NCBI RefSeq assembly: GCF_000224145.3
Contig: NC_020168.2
Location: 434,001-498,000 of the forward strand
Reading direction: 5' to 3'
From: Ciona intestinalis
Taxonomy: Eukaryota > Chordata > Ascidiacea > Phlebobranchia > Cionidae
Length of the DNA: 64,000 bases
The notes under the pieces were generated by a model, which searched no databases, was not told where the DNA came from, and saw only the letters and a program-made list of their open reading frames with translations. The position numbers and the translations under genes were made by a program. This document shows positions 1-11,807 of the stretch, in pieces (within the stretch, counting starts at the first letter, position 1; each line of letters begins with the position of its first letter).

Positions 1-324
1 TAACTGAACCGTGCCTTTCCTATGTCAACACATTTTATACGGTTGTTAAATGTGAGGGAAAAAAAACACTCAAATATCTGTATTAAAGGTTTTCTACAGA
101 CAATAAAAACGTGTAGAGTACTTTCATATAAAACGTGTATTTTAATTTATAAGTTGATAACATTGTAGTCTTGAATCAAGCATGGCTATTTCCTAATACT
201 TTTTAATATCAGTCATATTTGCAGAACATGTTTGCTTTAAACAGTCAATGACAGCAATTAAATTGAGAATGGGCAACATGACATAGTAACAAAATTATTA
301 AGTTCATAACAAGTTGAAATGTAC

Positions 325-2620
325 CTGTAAAATGTCGCGTTATGCATTCATCTAATGCTTCAGAAACATCATTGGCAAATGAACCGATACTGTGACTCCT
401 GATTGAAAAGTTCAGGTCACTATTTGAGCTTGAACTAGCTCGGTGGACTTGACTTCTACCATTGTTAAGATTATAAGGATATGAACCGAAAAGACTTGAA
501 CGACCTGAAAACAAAGGAATGAATTGCTCTTAATAATTTAATTGTTTATAACAGAATCCTGTAGTCCATTTCAATTGAATAAAATCACAGTTTATATTTC
601 TAATAAATTGAATTCACTTTGTATGGAACCACATAAAAAAAGCATATATAAATTAAGTTGTAAACTAAAATAAGGTGAACAAAAATCAAACATTAGATTT
701 CATGAAATAAAAAGCACACTGAAAACTTGAGTTTTGTGATCTTAGTCTATTCAAAATAAAGTGCAATTAGGAAAACCACAAACTAGCAACTTTATTTCAC
801 TTACCATCAGCAATAACAAATGAAAGACTTCCACTTGTATGATCCAGAGGCGTCCTTTTCGTAAGTGCACCAGTGTACCTTTGCTCACTTGAGTAACAAT
901 AATAATTTATTACGGACATGACAAACATGATTTTATAGTTTACTATGCTATCTTAAGATGTAAAATAAGATCATATACATTATGATGGATCAGAGGTACA
1001 GTAGTTTAGCAATTGCATTGTTACCAAAGTATGCCAGGTTTGATGCTCGATACAAATGGTAATATAATACCATTGATAGTAAAATGGGCTGTAGCACCCT
1101 GAGTGTCACTGTCTGGTAATAATAGGCAAACTCTGGCTTAAATATCATGGAATGCCACACATAAGAACTCACCCACAATAGAATAGAATAGGTAAATAAA
1201 TTGCAGAATTTCTTGTATTGTTTAAACATTCTTTATAACATATGCCAATAATTCATCGAAGCCAATAATTCACTAAAACCAAATAATAAAAAATTCCAAC
1301 ATTCAACTCCAGAATGAAGTTTAAGTTGAACAACAGCAACAACATAACATTTATTATTTACTCCAGTTGTAAGAAAACCAAGACACACCTGCAGTTTAAT
1401 CTTTCCAGGATTTCACCGACTGGAACTTCTAGTTTTCCAAGAAACCTCCGAAACACCGGCCTTCCTTTATCAAATCTATCTTTTACTTCAAGTTCGATGA
1501 TGTCAGACCGAAGAACTTGGATGTAAAACTGTTGGATTCAAAATAAATTAATATTCTGCTATTTTCATTGGCGATAAACATTTATAAATGCAGGGGATGC
1601 AAGGTTGGTTCAACCCACAATTTAGTTAAATGAATTTTTCCTCAATGCTTATTAGTTATAATGCTAATGTGAATGTGGTGTAACAAATTCCAGGGTTACC
1701 CTGCCTACCCTGCAACCCCAGGTTTGGTGCCTATGACTATTGTTGCTGCTACCAGGCATAACATCATATATATATTATATTTATAAGTAAATAGCTCTTC
1801 TGGAATGCATATATAGGCATTTTACTAACGTTTCGTCTGCCATGCTTTAAAAGATCATATGATATTTATATCTATCTTATTGTTTGGTATAATAGCTATA
1901 GTAAAAGGATTGTGTTTAAAGATAAAAACACCCATTTTTTATTACACCTCTTACAGCAAATAATAATAAAAGATCAAAATGTACTCAACTCGTGATTGAC
2001 ATAGTAGTGTAATTGTAAAATTGTCTCAGCTCCATTATGTCTTAAACTAAAAGCATAGTCTACTCATTAAGATAGAAAACATAAACAATCTTAACAGCAT
2101 GAATTAAACGAGCGCAACTGACTTGTTCTTTCCATGTTGGATTAGTAGTATCTTCAACTTGTTTTGTGTGATGCCTCTGTTTATGATGGGCACATTTCCT
2201 ACAGTTTGGACCAGGCAAGATTCTTAACTTTACATACGGATCGGGATTAAAAAAAACTCCTTTCTTCAAGTTGAATCCACTGAGGCCTGTGAAACAAATA
2301 ACATGAACACATTTTTATTTTTCATTATCATTTGATTTTGGAAATGTATAAATTATAAATCTACTACTTAATCAAAACTAAACCAAAATGGCTACCCAAA
2401 TAAAATGACAGAGACAGTAATGCAATTATCAAATAGTAACATGTTCTATTCTAAACAAAAACAACAGTATTTGGTTAGTAAGGTGTTACTACTGGTTAAC
2501 CTTTATGTTAAACTTTTAAATAAATAAGTAAACAAAGAATAGAAAGATAGTTTTACCTGTAATAGTAAACGAAATGTAAGAACTTTCTCTTGATTGTCCT
2601 TCTGGTGCATAAGATGGCAT
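325..2620 (-). CDS. HECW: HECW-type HECT E3 ubiquitin ligase, 5' part (C2 domain); continues beyond the window
   Basis: Five exons on the minus strand: 2557-2620, 2123-2286, 1389-1528, 805-887 and 325-504, all joined with consistent phase and GT/AG ends (210 codons so far). The product begins MPSYAPEGQSRESSYISFT. It then gives a C2 domain with KKGVFFNPDPYVKLRILPG, CAHHKQRHHTKQVEDTTNP and LEVKDRFDKGRPVFRRFLGK, which match my memory of human HECW1/HECW2. HECW proteins are NEDD4-family ligases: the C2 domain binds lipid or protein, WW domains bind PY motifs, and a C-terminal HECT cysteine transfers ubiquitin. WW and HECT exons would lie left of base 1. The Ser-rich stretch in the last visible exon is the usual linker. 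An in-frame TGA lies 6 nt upstream of the chosen ATG, so no longer N-terminus exists in this exon. The HECW N-terminal domain seen in vertebrates before C2 is missing or on unseen exons. Confidence 0.85.
1670..1770 (-). repeat. Dispersed repeat family 2 (GGGGTGGCAGGGT unit), HECW intron
   Basis: On the minus strand it reads approximately AACCTGGGGTTGCAGGGTAG followed by AATTTG. Related copies occur near 16.1, 60.45 and 63.35 kb. Confidence 0.45.
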
Positions 2621-3284
2621 TTCTACTCATTCATAATTACACCTGACAGAAACTACCTTGCGGTTCAAAACAAAAAAAATTTGCGTGATTTTATTGCGTT
2701 AACTAGTTTGGGTATTTCCCTCGAGTCAATAAATTTCTAACAACAGCAAAACAAAAACATGGGGTTTATATTTCGCATTGCCATATTACTACTTAAAACA
2801 GCTTCTATTTTATTTAAGTTTGAAGTTACGTTCCTAAATCATATCCCGGTCTGAGTCGATCTTTAACCTTGCACCATGAAAACATTAATAAATAGTTGTA
2901 GAAACGAAGACATCACAAAACTTCACGGTTGACTAACAATGCGTGGAACTATTTACATTTCTCTCAAGTTTCTTCTTTCTTAGAATATTTTTGACCAGAC
3001 GAACATTGGGTATGCGACATACTTCATATACCGACTACCATGCGCAGTAACTAATGCAGTTGCAAACATGATGTAGCGGTTTACTTCTTTGATAACGGGA
3101 GTTTCCAGCGTGCATTATTACCCTACATTTGAAACGCGTCACCACACGTGCCCCATTTTGTTCTTGGCCGGCGAGACTGGACTTAAACACTTTCATTGAC
3201 CAGTCATACAACGCACAAATATACAAAGCAGCAAATTTTAATAATTGTTAACCAAGACACAACATACATATGATTGCAAAGCAT
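2621..3284. other. Intergenic spacer between PRPSAP 3' end and HECW 5' end
   Basis: About 660 bp separate two genes on the same strand. The half next to HECW presumably holds its promoter and 5' UTR. I see no convincing TATA box and no coding frame. Confidence 0.5.
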
Positions 3285-6200
3285 TCAGTCATCAATTGAA
3301 ATATTTCGGAACAAATAACTCATGCTCTCTCCATGGTGGATACGTCTTATTGCTTCAGATAAAATAAATGAAATATCAACAGTTTTTATTTTGTGGCACT
3401 GCAGCTTTTGTAGTTCATGTGGTACAGAGTTGGTAACAACAACCTGAAAATAAAAGAAAACAATGGTATTTAATATACATGAATTACCGCCAAAGCGTCC
3501 TGTGCCATGGCAGAGGTTAACAGGCCTGCCTTTAGCCCAGAGAATACAGGTTCGACGTTGTCACTATTGTGGTCTTGTGGGTGTATGTGTCTTTGGGTAA
3601 GAGAGAATACGTTAACCTGTTGGTTCCTTATGAGTTGTTTAAATATAAGTCCTACATTAAAAAACTTAAAAAATAATCACCTACAAAGTTACATATGAGG
3701 CGAAATGTATGAGAGACAGAACACCAGTGGTATACCAACTGTTATTGGCCCGTGACGTGAGAATAAGTTAGTTACATTCATTCATGAATTTGATAATAAA
3801 AGCTTGGTTTACCTCATCAATGGAAGATTCTTCAAGAATACGAGGAGCATCAAGAGACAACAAACCATGTGTAGCCATGACATACACCTTTAACAACATT
3901 AAGTAATATAAATGTTATGTTATTATACAGCAACTTATATGTACAGCTGGTTACTTTAAAGTAAAGTATCAAAATTGATCTGTAAACATCCTACACTTTT
4001 TTACAAAAAATACAAAGATAAATTTCAGGAAAAATGGCAGTAAAAATTAAATCAAGCAGCTTTTAAAGCTTTGAAAATTATATCATACATGTTTCAATCC
4101 TAGTAACAATATTTATTAAGATAGGCTACCTTGTATGCCCCTCTTTCTTTTAAAATATCTGCAGCTGCAACAAAAGGGTCAACGTCGTCTATTATGTCAT
4201 CCTGCAAGTTAAATAAAATATACTTAATTCAATATATTAAGTTTTTATTTGAAACAATGAATAGTCTGACTCAAACTAAGAAGATAGAGAATCAACGCTA
4301 CTACCAATTTCAGCTTTTGTACTGTTGAAATGATCCGCAAATGAAAAAATTCAAAAAAACATACACCCAATGTGGTAATTCGGAAGTGGTGACGAGGTGT
4401 ATCAAACATAATGAGTTCGTTCACACCAAGAAACAATAAAAAGTTACATACACACACATTCATCATAACTAGTTTGATTAACTTACCACTATAATTGCAA
4501 TTTTTCCACCAACATCACCAACTACATTAATGGGTGGCTTCTCCTTGGCAGTTAATACTGAAAATGTAACATAGAATATTATATGCTGTATTTTGAGATA
4601 TTGTGACTTCATAATCATTTACCACTTTACTATAAAACATACTGCAGTTTATAAGAGTATCATTTATAACTAGGTTTCACAATTTAAACTGATAGAGTTA
4701 GCTAAACTACACCACACAAATTAAACAATGGAAAAGTGAATCAGTGCATGCGGTGCCTACATGGTATCTCGAGCTTTTCAAAGTGGCCAGTGGAAACGGT
4801 GCGTGTTCTCTGACCAAGCATAACACGGGATGATTCTATAATGTGAATAAAGCATGGTGCATGTAATGGTTGAGCAAAAACATAAATGATCTTGTTCATA
4901 AAACTATAAAAAATACATCGCCTTTTTAAGTGATTATTTAAAAAATTAAGTGATTATTTAAAAAGTTTATTTTTAAAAACACACTTCTGGTACCCATTTA
5001 CTTTTTAACACGGAAGCATATGAAAGCGCTACAGGCTACAGCAGCAAATTTGTTAGCTCTACCAACACAGAAATTAAACCACTCATAAGTTAAATAAAAC
5101 CAAACAAATTTTGCACAATAAATCCCAAATTTTTAAGCAGAATAATTTGTCAAACCTGGTAGAGATATCCCAGATGGCCAAGCAGCTTCAACAGTCTTGA
5201 ATCCATCCCCGCCTCCCCTGGAAGTCCCAGATGCAGCAGATTCCTGTGGAGGAGGAGAGTGTCTTCCATCTTCACGATCCGAATCAAAATCCTGTGGCTC
5301 GCCATGAATGACAGCGATACCGAGTCTTAAGCGTTCGGCAAAAGATTGAGCTTTTTTAGCAGATGCAGGAGTCTTTGCTACAATCACGGCGTTTCTGTAG
5401 TCCGGAATCTGTAAAGATGTTCAATTTTAAGAGACGTTTAATGAGCTGGACATTTAGCAGTGTACTTATTTAACAGCAACTTTATTTCCTTCTAGAGTCA
5501 AATGTTCAACTATAATAAAAACATAGTTAATTGTAAAAGTAGCAAACTTTATACTGAGTGTGAAGATTTGCATTTAAATTAGTGTATTATGTATCCTTTA
5601 ACTTTAAACGTTAACAAATTAAATTGTTTGATATGCTATTGTGATCTGTATTCTTCTAAAGAGTCAAAATCAGATTCAGTATAGCCACTGAACTAATAAC
5701 ACCAGAAAATATTAAAAGGCTAACAGCTTTTTTACTATTTTTACAAATTATAACCCTGCATTACTTTGAGAAGTTTGACAAACCTAGATATCTAGGAGTT
5801 TACAAAACTTAAAAATTGGAGGAAGACGTGTTTCTTGTTTACATCGAATTCTGTACCAGACAAGGATTACCTGATCCTGTATATATTGAATAAGGAAAGG
5901 TGAAGCACGTAAATTATCAATAGGAACGTCAAAGAAACCTTGAATTTCTTTTTGATGAAGGTCCATGGTGATTATGTGATGGAAGCCTGAATAATATAAA
6001 TTAACAACAAAACATATCTTTATTAAAGTTTAAAAAACTATGCATAAAAAAAAGATAAGAAGAAAAAATGTAAAGTATGTAACATTGTTGAAATGCTGCT
6101 TAAACAAGGATTGTTTTATTTGATGAGTTTTGGGTCGGTCAAATACGGTGCTGTGTATTTACCAGTCAATTGACCCACTTGCCAACCCCATCGTAAGATA

Positions 6201-7215
6201 ACCAGTATACCCATTAAAAAAATAACTTCGAGCTATTCCATTAATACAGTTTACCGTGGTTCTAATTTAAAGTAAAATATGCATTAGGGAAAAAAGCTTA
6301 TTGACAAAAAGTATAAGCAGTTAATTTCCAATTTAAACCTGCTTTACAAAGCATGGAAGCAACCAACTTTGACACGATGGAACCTCTCTTCCTCATTTTA
6401 CATTGTTTAGAATACGGAAGGTATGGAATGACACCTATGATCCTCTTTGCTGATGATGTGGTGCACGCATACGCCATAATTAACAGTTCCATGATGGCAT
6501 CATTTACATCTCTGTATGAACAATATAATGTATTAGGTTGGGGTAAGATGGCACACGTTTTTATTCTGTTTTATCGTTCCATTTGGTAGTACACAGAAAA
6601 TATTTACACAATTATATAACCGTATCCTCAGGATTCTATAAGAGCATTGTTAATTGTAAAAAACACAATTAGAAAAATGGGATATTATGGACCAGCAGTT
6701 TTCATCTTACCCTAAAATCCCACAGAACTATATAGTTACATTAGGAAACTGTTTCAAACCATTGAGTTACCTGCTACCAGTTTGTATAATAAACACATCT
6801 TTTCCTCTCACAGATTCTCCAATCTCAACTTGTGTTTCCTTGTTTGGCTTCTGGTACACAGAACACGTCCCTATCTTTATGCACATGCGACTGCAATTAG
6901 AATATAATGTTAAGCCTTGTTTGTTCGGTAGTTTAACCAGGTTTTTAGTTATTGTAATTAAAGAGATATATAAAATTAATAAATTATGCCATGTTTTAGA
7001 CTGTGTTAATTGGCTTCACTGCAGATTGGAAAGTTTATATATTTTTTAGGTTTATTTTTGATTAAAAAAGTTTGTTTTTTTCTGTAATCTTGGCTTTAAC
7101 ATTTAATTGATCGACTCGACTTTGTAACGTACCTTGCAACCAAACGTGCGAGCTCTTGGTGTGAATTCCCCGTGAATAGAAGCATTTCCTTCCCTGCATC
7201 AGGATATGCATTCAT
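3285..7215 (-). CDS. PRPSAP: Phosphoribosyl pyrophosphate synthetase-associated protein (PRPSAP1/2 orthologue)
   Basis: Nine minus-strand exons: 7133-7215, 6771-6890, 6339-6511, 5871-5986, 5156-5408, 4487-4557, 4130-4201, 3813-3887 and 3285-3443 (stop TGA). Lengths sum to 373 codons plus stop, close to human PRPSAP2 (369 aa). Diagnostic segments: [67 protein letters not shown] and the C-terminus [15 protein letters not shown]. The family is a catalytically silent paralogue of PRPP synthetase that joins its cytosolic complex and restrains activity. The flexible-loop region here reads [17 protein letters not shown], followed by an inserted Ser/Gly/Pro-rich loop (roughly residues 205-235), both marks of PRPSAP rather than the active enzyme. 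The start ATG at 7215 gives [20 protein letters not shown], which aligns with the family N-terminus. Intron 2 carries a MITE. Confidence 0.93.
3489..3775 (+). repeat. tRNA-headed composite SINE copy
   Basis: The head has an A-box-like TGGCAGAGGTTAACAGG and a B-box-like GGTTCGAC, then the body GTGGGTGTATGTGTCTTTGGG and a tail with CACCTACAAAGTTACATATG and CAGAACACCAGTG. The same head, body and tail recur elsewhere in the window. It lies in the last PRPSAP intron. Confidence 0.7.
6534..6716. mobile_element. Palindromic MITE copy in PRPSAP intron 2
   Basis: The ends are inverted (GGTTGGGGTAAGATGG and CATCTTACCCTAA). Between them are the family core elements: TTTGGTAGTA, a CGTATCCTCA block and GTTGTTAATTG. 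Confidence 0.75.
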
Positions 7216-8221
7216 TTTTGGTTATTACTTAAACACAAATAGCTTCCAAGGTTCTGTTTATACTACAGTACAGTTTGCAACAAACCACGTTTTACCACAG
7301 AAATAAAAAAGAATAGAAGGCACATCTCCAATGTCGGCAAAGGAGAGAGCACGATACACTGTCTCTCTTTCGCGGGTCGTTCCCGTTTACTATTGTAGTT
7401 AATGGAGTCGATGACGTTTTGTGTACTTTTTCTTCGTTTTTTGACTTAATTTAAAGTTATTGTGTAAAAAAACTATTTTCTAATATATATATATTTCTAA
7501 AAAACCGTTTGTTTGAAATTTTTAATTAATTTTTTTTTAAATAATTAAATTTCCTAAACAAGTGGTAAACTGTAAGCGTTAACGTACCAAATAACTAAAC
7601 TAGCCTAACAAACTTGAATAGTTGGTGTAGTTTTTAAAATAAACAGCTAAAACCTTCCAAAAACATTATGCGCCTATCTTTTACAATGGAGACGAAGGGA
7701 AATGGGGACGGAGTTGGCGGTCACGTGAATAGAAAAAAGAATATATCACGGTTTTGGAAAGTTGCGCGTTCTACTCTTTTTTATTTCTGTGCGTTTTACA
7801 CACACGCGAATGGTAGACGAGTTTTATTCTGGCAAACAAAGTCAGCAAGCTGAACATAAAGACAGCAAACTAAACGGATTCTCTCTCGGCAAACCAAATT
7901 TAATTCCGACTTCGATAAGAAAAATCTGTGGCACTAAACACACTAATCTAATTTACACAAAAATAAATTACGACAGTTCATTTGTAGTCAATTGCGCGAA
8001 ATTTTTCCCATAGAATGAAATATACGCCTACAAAACTAAGTTCTCTTGTAGGCCTACTGTGTATGAACATCTGAACAAATCACACTAGCAGATTGAATCA
8101 TTGGATTTTAGCATAAGGTTAAGAGATCAATTAAGTTAAAATAATGTCTGTCATTTAATTAAACTACTTCAAAAATTTGCAATGTCTGTCCAATATTTCG
8201 TTTTATTTACGTTCCCGTCGT
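7216..8221. promoter_or_regulatory. PRPSAP upstream region / spacer to the MULE-like ORF
   Basis: About 1 kb without a credible gene. The first ~200 bp upstream of the PRPSAP ATG should contain its promoter. The short frames at 7668-8013 show no recognisable protein and overlap each other, so I do not call them. Confidence 0.4.
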
Positions 8222-9865
8222 TTACTCATTCACCACCATTTCCACTGCGAGTATGTGGTGGCATTTCTGAATGTTTCCACAAGAGCAAACAGACGCTTTT
8301 GGGAAATTCTGCACATGTGAAACTGTTTCTTGGTTGAAGGACATAACTGTAAATATGTTGCTATCTTCGATATATTCAATCAATCCATCGCGAACGCACC
8401 GTTTCGCCATGGAATATTTACTGTTGTAACATCTTTCCAACAACTTTGCGTTTTTTGCTTTTTGGCACTGCTGTACATTTGGTTCTTGCCGCTGCTGTAT
8501 TGCTGCAGCGACGTTGCCTTTCGTCTTGGGTGTCATATCAAGTTGGCGTTTTGCATTTTGCGGCTCGTGGTCAAACTTGCGCTTTAACCGGGAACCTCGG
8601 CTCTGACGTACTGCTCCAGTGAACTCGGTCAAGCAATCTTTTTGTACTTTCATTAATACTTCGACAAGTTCATTTAACAGAAGTCTATCGTTTCCTACCG
8701 ATGATCTTACAATTGTGTCCAAACTTTTCAAAGTAACCTCTGCTACTGATTCGTTAACAAACGCTGGAAACTTGCGTGTAACAAAGTCACAGCAATGATA
8801 AAGTAAATCTTCTCTAATGTTTTGGTCAAAATATAGTTTGAACTTTTTGGGCCATAAAGTACATACGACGTCCAGATTTTGCAGAAAAACTTGTTCGTTG
8901 GCGGCCTTAACCAGTTTATAAATATCGGCTTTTAAATCTTCGACATCATTTGATAAATGGAAACTTTTCGCACACCGTAGCGTGTCTCTGATAACGTTCT
9001 TGACACAGTAGACATTACTTAGCATTGGAAACACAGCCTGAAATGCCTTGGTAATTTCCTGGTTACGATTCGTTAAGAACGGAACGTTGGTAGCGTTTTG
9101 AAAGCCAACAGCAATTAATATATCGTGTAAAAATTCACGATGATAGCTGGTATAATTCTTGTCATGGATCATAAAGGCAAATGGAAGGATTTTTGGATTA
9201 TTTAGTATCAAATTACGACAGCCAAGAACTGAAACATACATCATGGCACCTGTGCAGAAAATTGTGGTGTAAGAAATGATTTGTTTTAAATGTTTTTGCT
9301 TGATCGACAATTCAATGATTTCTGAAGTTTTCTCCAAAATTTCCGGATTTGCAAAGTGAACCACAATGTCTGGACCAAGCATAAATCTTCGTACACAATT
9401 TTCAGCCATTCTCATAAAATCGTATGTCCGTGCTATTTCCACTTTCTTTAAAATCTTTTTCTGCAACGCTTCATCAACAACGTCTTCATTTACATTGTCT
9501 TGATACGGTCCTTCATCCCCAAAATAATGAATCAAATATACCGGAATGTCAGTGTCGGAGTCCTCTGCTTCACATGTTGAATAAACGTGCCGTTGAAAAC
9601 TGTCAAGAAAAACTCCTTTGCGATTGGGATCTTTTATACGGAAGTAACGTTTACAAATTTCTCCGTATCTGTTAGTACCTCTGTTTGTAAAATTATACTC
9701 GTCAGATTGGTATTCAGATTGGAATTCTCGTTCCAACGCTTGAAACAAATATCCCTGTCCGCCCTTTGCCTTCACACGTGGCTTGTTGAAAACGGGAATC
9801 GACTTATTTTTTAAATAGAGCGCGGCTGTTTCCAAACTCAAAGGAGTTTGACCTAGGTTAAACAT
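8222..9865 (-). CDS. MULE-like transposase-derived protein with C-terminal SWIM zinc finger
   Basis: A single uninterrupted frame of 547 codons (558 if the ATG at 9898 is used). I prefer the ATG at 9865 because the first 11 codons overlap a strong acceptor-like TATTTTTCTTACAG, which suggests a cis- or trans-spliced leader. The central part resembles the animal MULE/Mutator-like transposase core: ISYTTIFCTGAMMYVSVL, FAFMIHDKNYTSYHREF and LTNRNQEITKAFQAVFP. The C-terminus ends CSCGNIQKCHHILAV, a SWIM finger (CxC-x5-CxH). A Lys/Arg-rich stretch (about residues 420-450) may be nuclear targeting. At the positions where the family usually has DTTF and TDxE, this copy has TTIF and TNRN, so the catalytic Asp residues seem lost. 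It may be a domesticated DNA-binding protein or a recently dead transposon. I found no terminal inverted repeats around it. Confidence 0.7.
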   Translation of the reverse strand: MFNLGQTPLSLETAALYLKNKSIPVFNKPRVKAKGGQGYLFQALEREFQSEYQSDEYNFTNRGTNRYGEICKRYFRIKDPNRKGVFLDSFQRHVYSTCEAEDSDTDIPVYLIHYFGDEGPYQDNVNEDVVDEALQKKILKKVEIARTYDFMRMAENCVRRFMLGPDIVVHFANPEILEKTSEIIELSIKQKHLKQIISYTTIFCTGAMMYVSVLGCRNLILNNPKILPFAFMIHDKNYTSYHREFLHDILIAVGFQNATNVPFLTNRNQEITKAFQAVFPMLSNVYCVKNVIRDTLRCAKSFHLSNDVEDLKADIYKLVKAANEQVFLQNLDVVCTLWPKKFKLYFDQNIREDLLYHCCDFVTRKFPAFVNESVAEVTLKSLDTIVRSSVGNDRLLLNELVEVLMKVQKDCLTEFTGAVRQSRGSRLKRKFDHEPQNAKRQLDMTPKTKGNVAAAIQQRQEPNVQQCQKAKNAKLLERCYNSKYSMAKRCVRDGLIEYIEDSNIFTVMSFNQETVSHVQNFPKASVCSCGNIQKCHHILAVEMVVNE

Positions 9866-9945
9866 TGTTGCAGTAGCTCTGTAAGAAAAATACGTCATGC
9901 AACAGGCCTGAAAATATACTCTGTCTCACAAGAACATATACATAT

Positions 9946-10139
9946 GTAGTAGAGTAGGGAAGATGGGACACCCTTTTATTCTATTTACGCGTTCTATTTG
10001 GTAGTAAACAAAAACCATTTAAAGATTTACATAGCCTTATCCTCACGACTCCTATATAGACTGTTGTTAATTGTTTAAAACACAGTAAGGATGTTTGGAT
10101 ATTCTGTCCCAAAAGTGTCCCGTCTTCCCCTACCCTAAT
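9946..10139. mobile_element. Palindromic MITE copy
   Basis: It starts TAGTAGAGTAGGGAAGATGG and ends CCCGTCTTCCCCTACCCTA, with the shared core of GGTAGTAAAC, CTTATCCTCACGACT and GTTGTTAATTGTTTAAAACA. It lies ~50 bp upstream of the MULE-like ORF and belongs to the window-wide MITE family, so it is not that ORF's own TIR. Confidence 0.8.
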
Positions 10140-10189
10140 ATATATCACCTTGACGACGATCATTTATAAAAGCGGTCATAAATACAACC

Positions 10190-10415
10190 TTATATGCGGT
10201 AAATCGAAAGTGGGCACACGCTGTATGAAACAAAACACCTGTGTTAAAAAAGACTGACATTGCCCCACGAAGCAAGCAAGTAAGGCATAGGTCTAATCGT
10301 AATCTATAAAAGGGTATAGGCTAACTCGTGGGCGGGCATAAGGTGTGTGTGAAACAAAACATAACGACTGTGGTTGCCCTGCCACCTGTCAATATAAGTT
10401 ACATTAACTACAAAG
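10190..10415 (+). repeat. SINE tail fragments (two, in tandem)
   Basis: Two degenerate copies of the SINE tail: a GTGGGCACACGCTGTATGAA block, ACACCTGTGTT, then a second unit with CGTGGGCGGGCATAAGG and ACGACTGTGGTTGCCC. Confidence 0.6.
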
Positions 10416-10949
10416 CAAGAGTAATAAACTAGCTGACCAATTCTGCCCTACAAACGTATGGAACTCGCCATAGCTTCGACATTCAAGCCTGGATTATTCG
10501 TTTGTAGCATCGGGAATTTCTTTTCGCCTTATTTCCACATGTATATCCCAGGTCCAGTATTACTTCCTAATCGTTTAGCTTACATTTCAACAGGCCCGTC
10601 GATCATTACAACCAAGCGATGCCTGGGAAACCGGATACCATGGCATCGTTGCTTGTATTACAAATGCTATAGTTGTGAACGCATAAAAATATCCCAGTCA
10701 ACGCTTTATATTGAAGATTAGGCTGTGTATTCACTTAACAAGTTACTCATGTTTTGCATTCTTAGTTTATTTAATAAAATAAGCACGCGGTTTATTTGAA
10801 TAACGGTAAACGAGTCACCGGCTATCACCAACAACATAGGCTATATCCTGCTTAACGCAGACCGTGGTCTTGTTAATTATGGCGTAATATTCTAAAAAGA
10901 AAATTAAACCTTATACTCTCAGAGTTCGGTTCCATTTATAATTCTCATA

Positions 10950-11141
10950 TAGTAGGGTGGGGGAAGATGGGACACCTTTAGCACATAATATCAAAATATC
11001 CTGATCGTGTTTTAAACAATTAACAACGGTCTATCGGAGTCGTGAGGATGTAGTTTTTATAATTATTTGAATGTTCTTTGTTTACTACTTAATGGGTCGA
11101 GAAAATCGAGTTAAAAGGTGTCCCATCTTCTCCCATACTAC
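10950..11141. mobile_element. Palindromic MITE copy
   Basis: A near-complete copy with ends AGTAGGGTGGGGGAAGATGG and CCCATCTTCTCCCATACTA. The core includes CCTGATCGTGTTTTAAAC and TTTGAATGTTCTTTGTTTAC. Confidence 0.85.
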
Positions 11142-11600
11142 TTTACATAAAATAACATAACGTGAATCAGAATCGCTCACCAGCGACACCTCGCGAGTTT
11201 AAACAACTACTTACTCCTGCTGGTTAATTGCTTCAATAATAAACAACTGCAATAACACGAACAGAAAAACTGTGTACGATTTAAGTTGCCATAAAAGCAA
11301 CAACTAAATAACGCAGATGTAATAAATTCACATTCGTTTTACTATAAAGCAGCATTTAAAATGGCATCACCAAAACTTGAAGTTGTGGTAAACCTTGTAC
11401 CCACCAAACGCCACAATGAGAGTAAGAATTCCGAGTGTAAACATCGCTTCTCGCAATATTGAGTAATTCCCATAACCAAAAGTTAGCGCTACACTAAATT
11501 AACTACTATAATGTACCGACTGAGCTCGTCGTCAGCACCACAAAAAAGCTAATTATTGCTGCTAGTTAACAATATTCTTTTACAGTTGCGAGCCTACGGT

Positions 11601-11807
11601 TATTTAATTCTTTAAATGTTTCTTATTACTACCAAATGGGATAAGATAGGGGGAATAAAAACATGGATCATCTTACCCCACTTACTTTAATAGATAGTGA
11701 ATAACACAAACCCTTCACATATACTGAGTCGGGGTAAGATGGTCCATGTGGGTATGTTAAAACAAGGTCAAGAAATAAGGGCTAACCGTACCATCTTACC
11801 CCACACA
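11601..11807. mobile_element. MITE remnants: one half-copy and one miniature hairpin
   Basis: From 11601 to 11688 is a right-hand half (TTTAAATGTTTC, ACTACCAAATGGGA, CATCTTACCCCA). From 11728 to 11807 is an ~80-bp element with arms CGGGGTAAGATGGTCC and CCATCTTACCCC and almost no core. Confidence 0.6.

Noticed and set aside
7668-8013. Small plus-strand frames upstream of PRPSAP
   Set aside because: Two overlapping frames of 61 and 83 codons with no motif and no splice or homology support.
9946-10139. TIR of the MULE-like element
   Set aside because: The sequence is a complete copy of the window-wide MITE, found in many places with no relation to this ORF.
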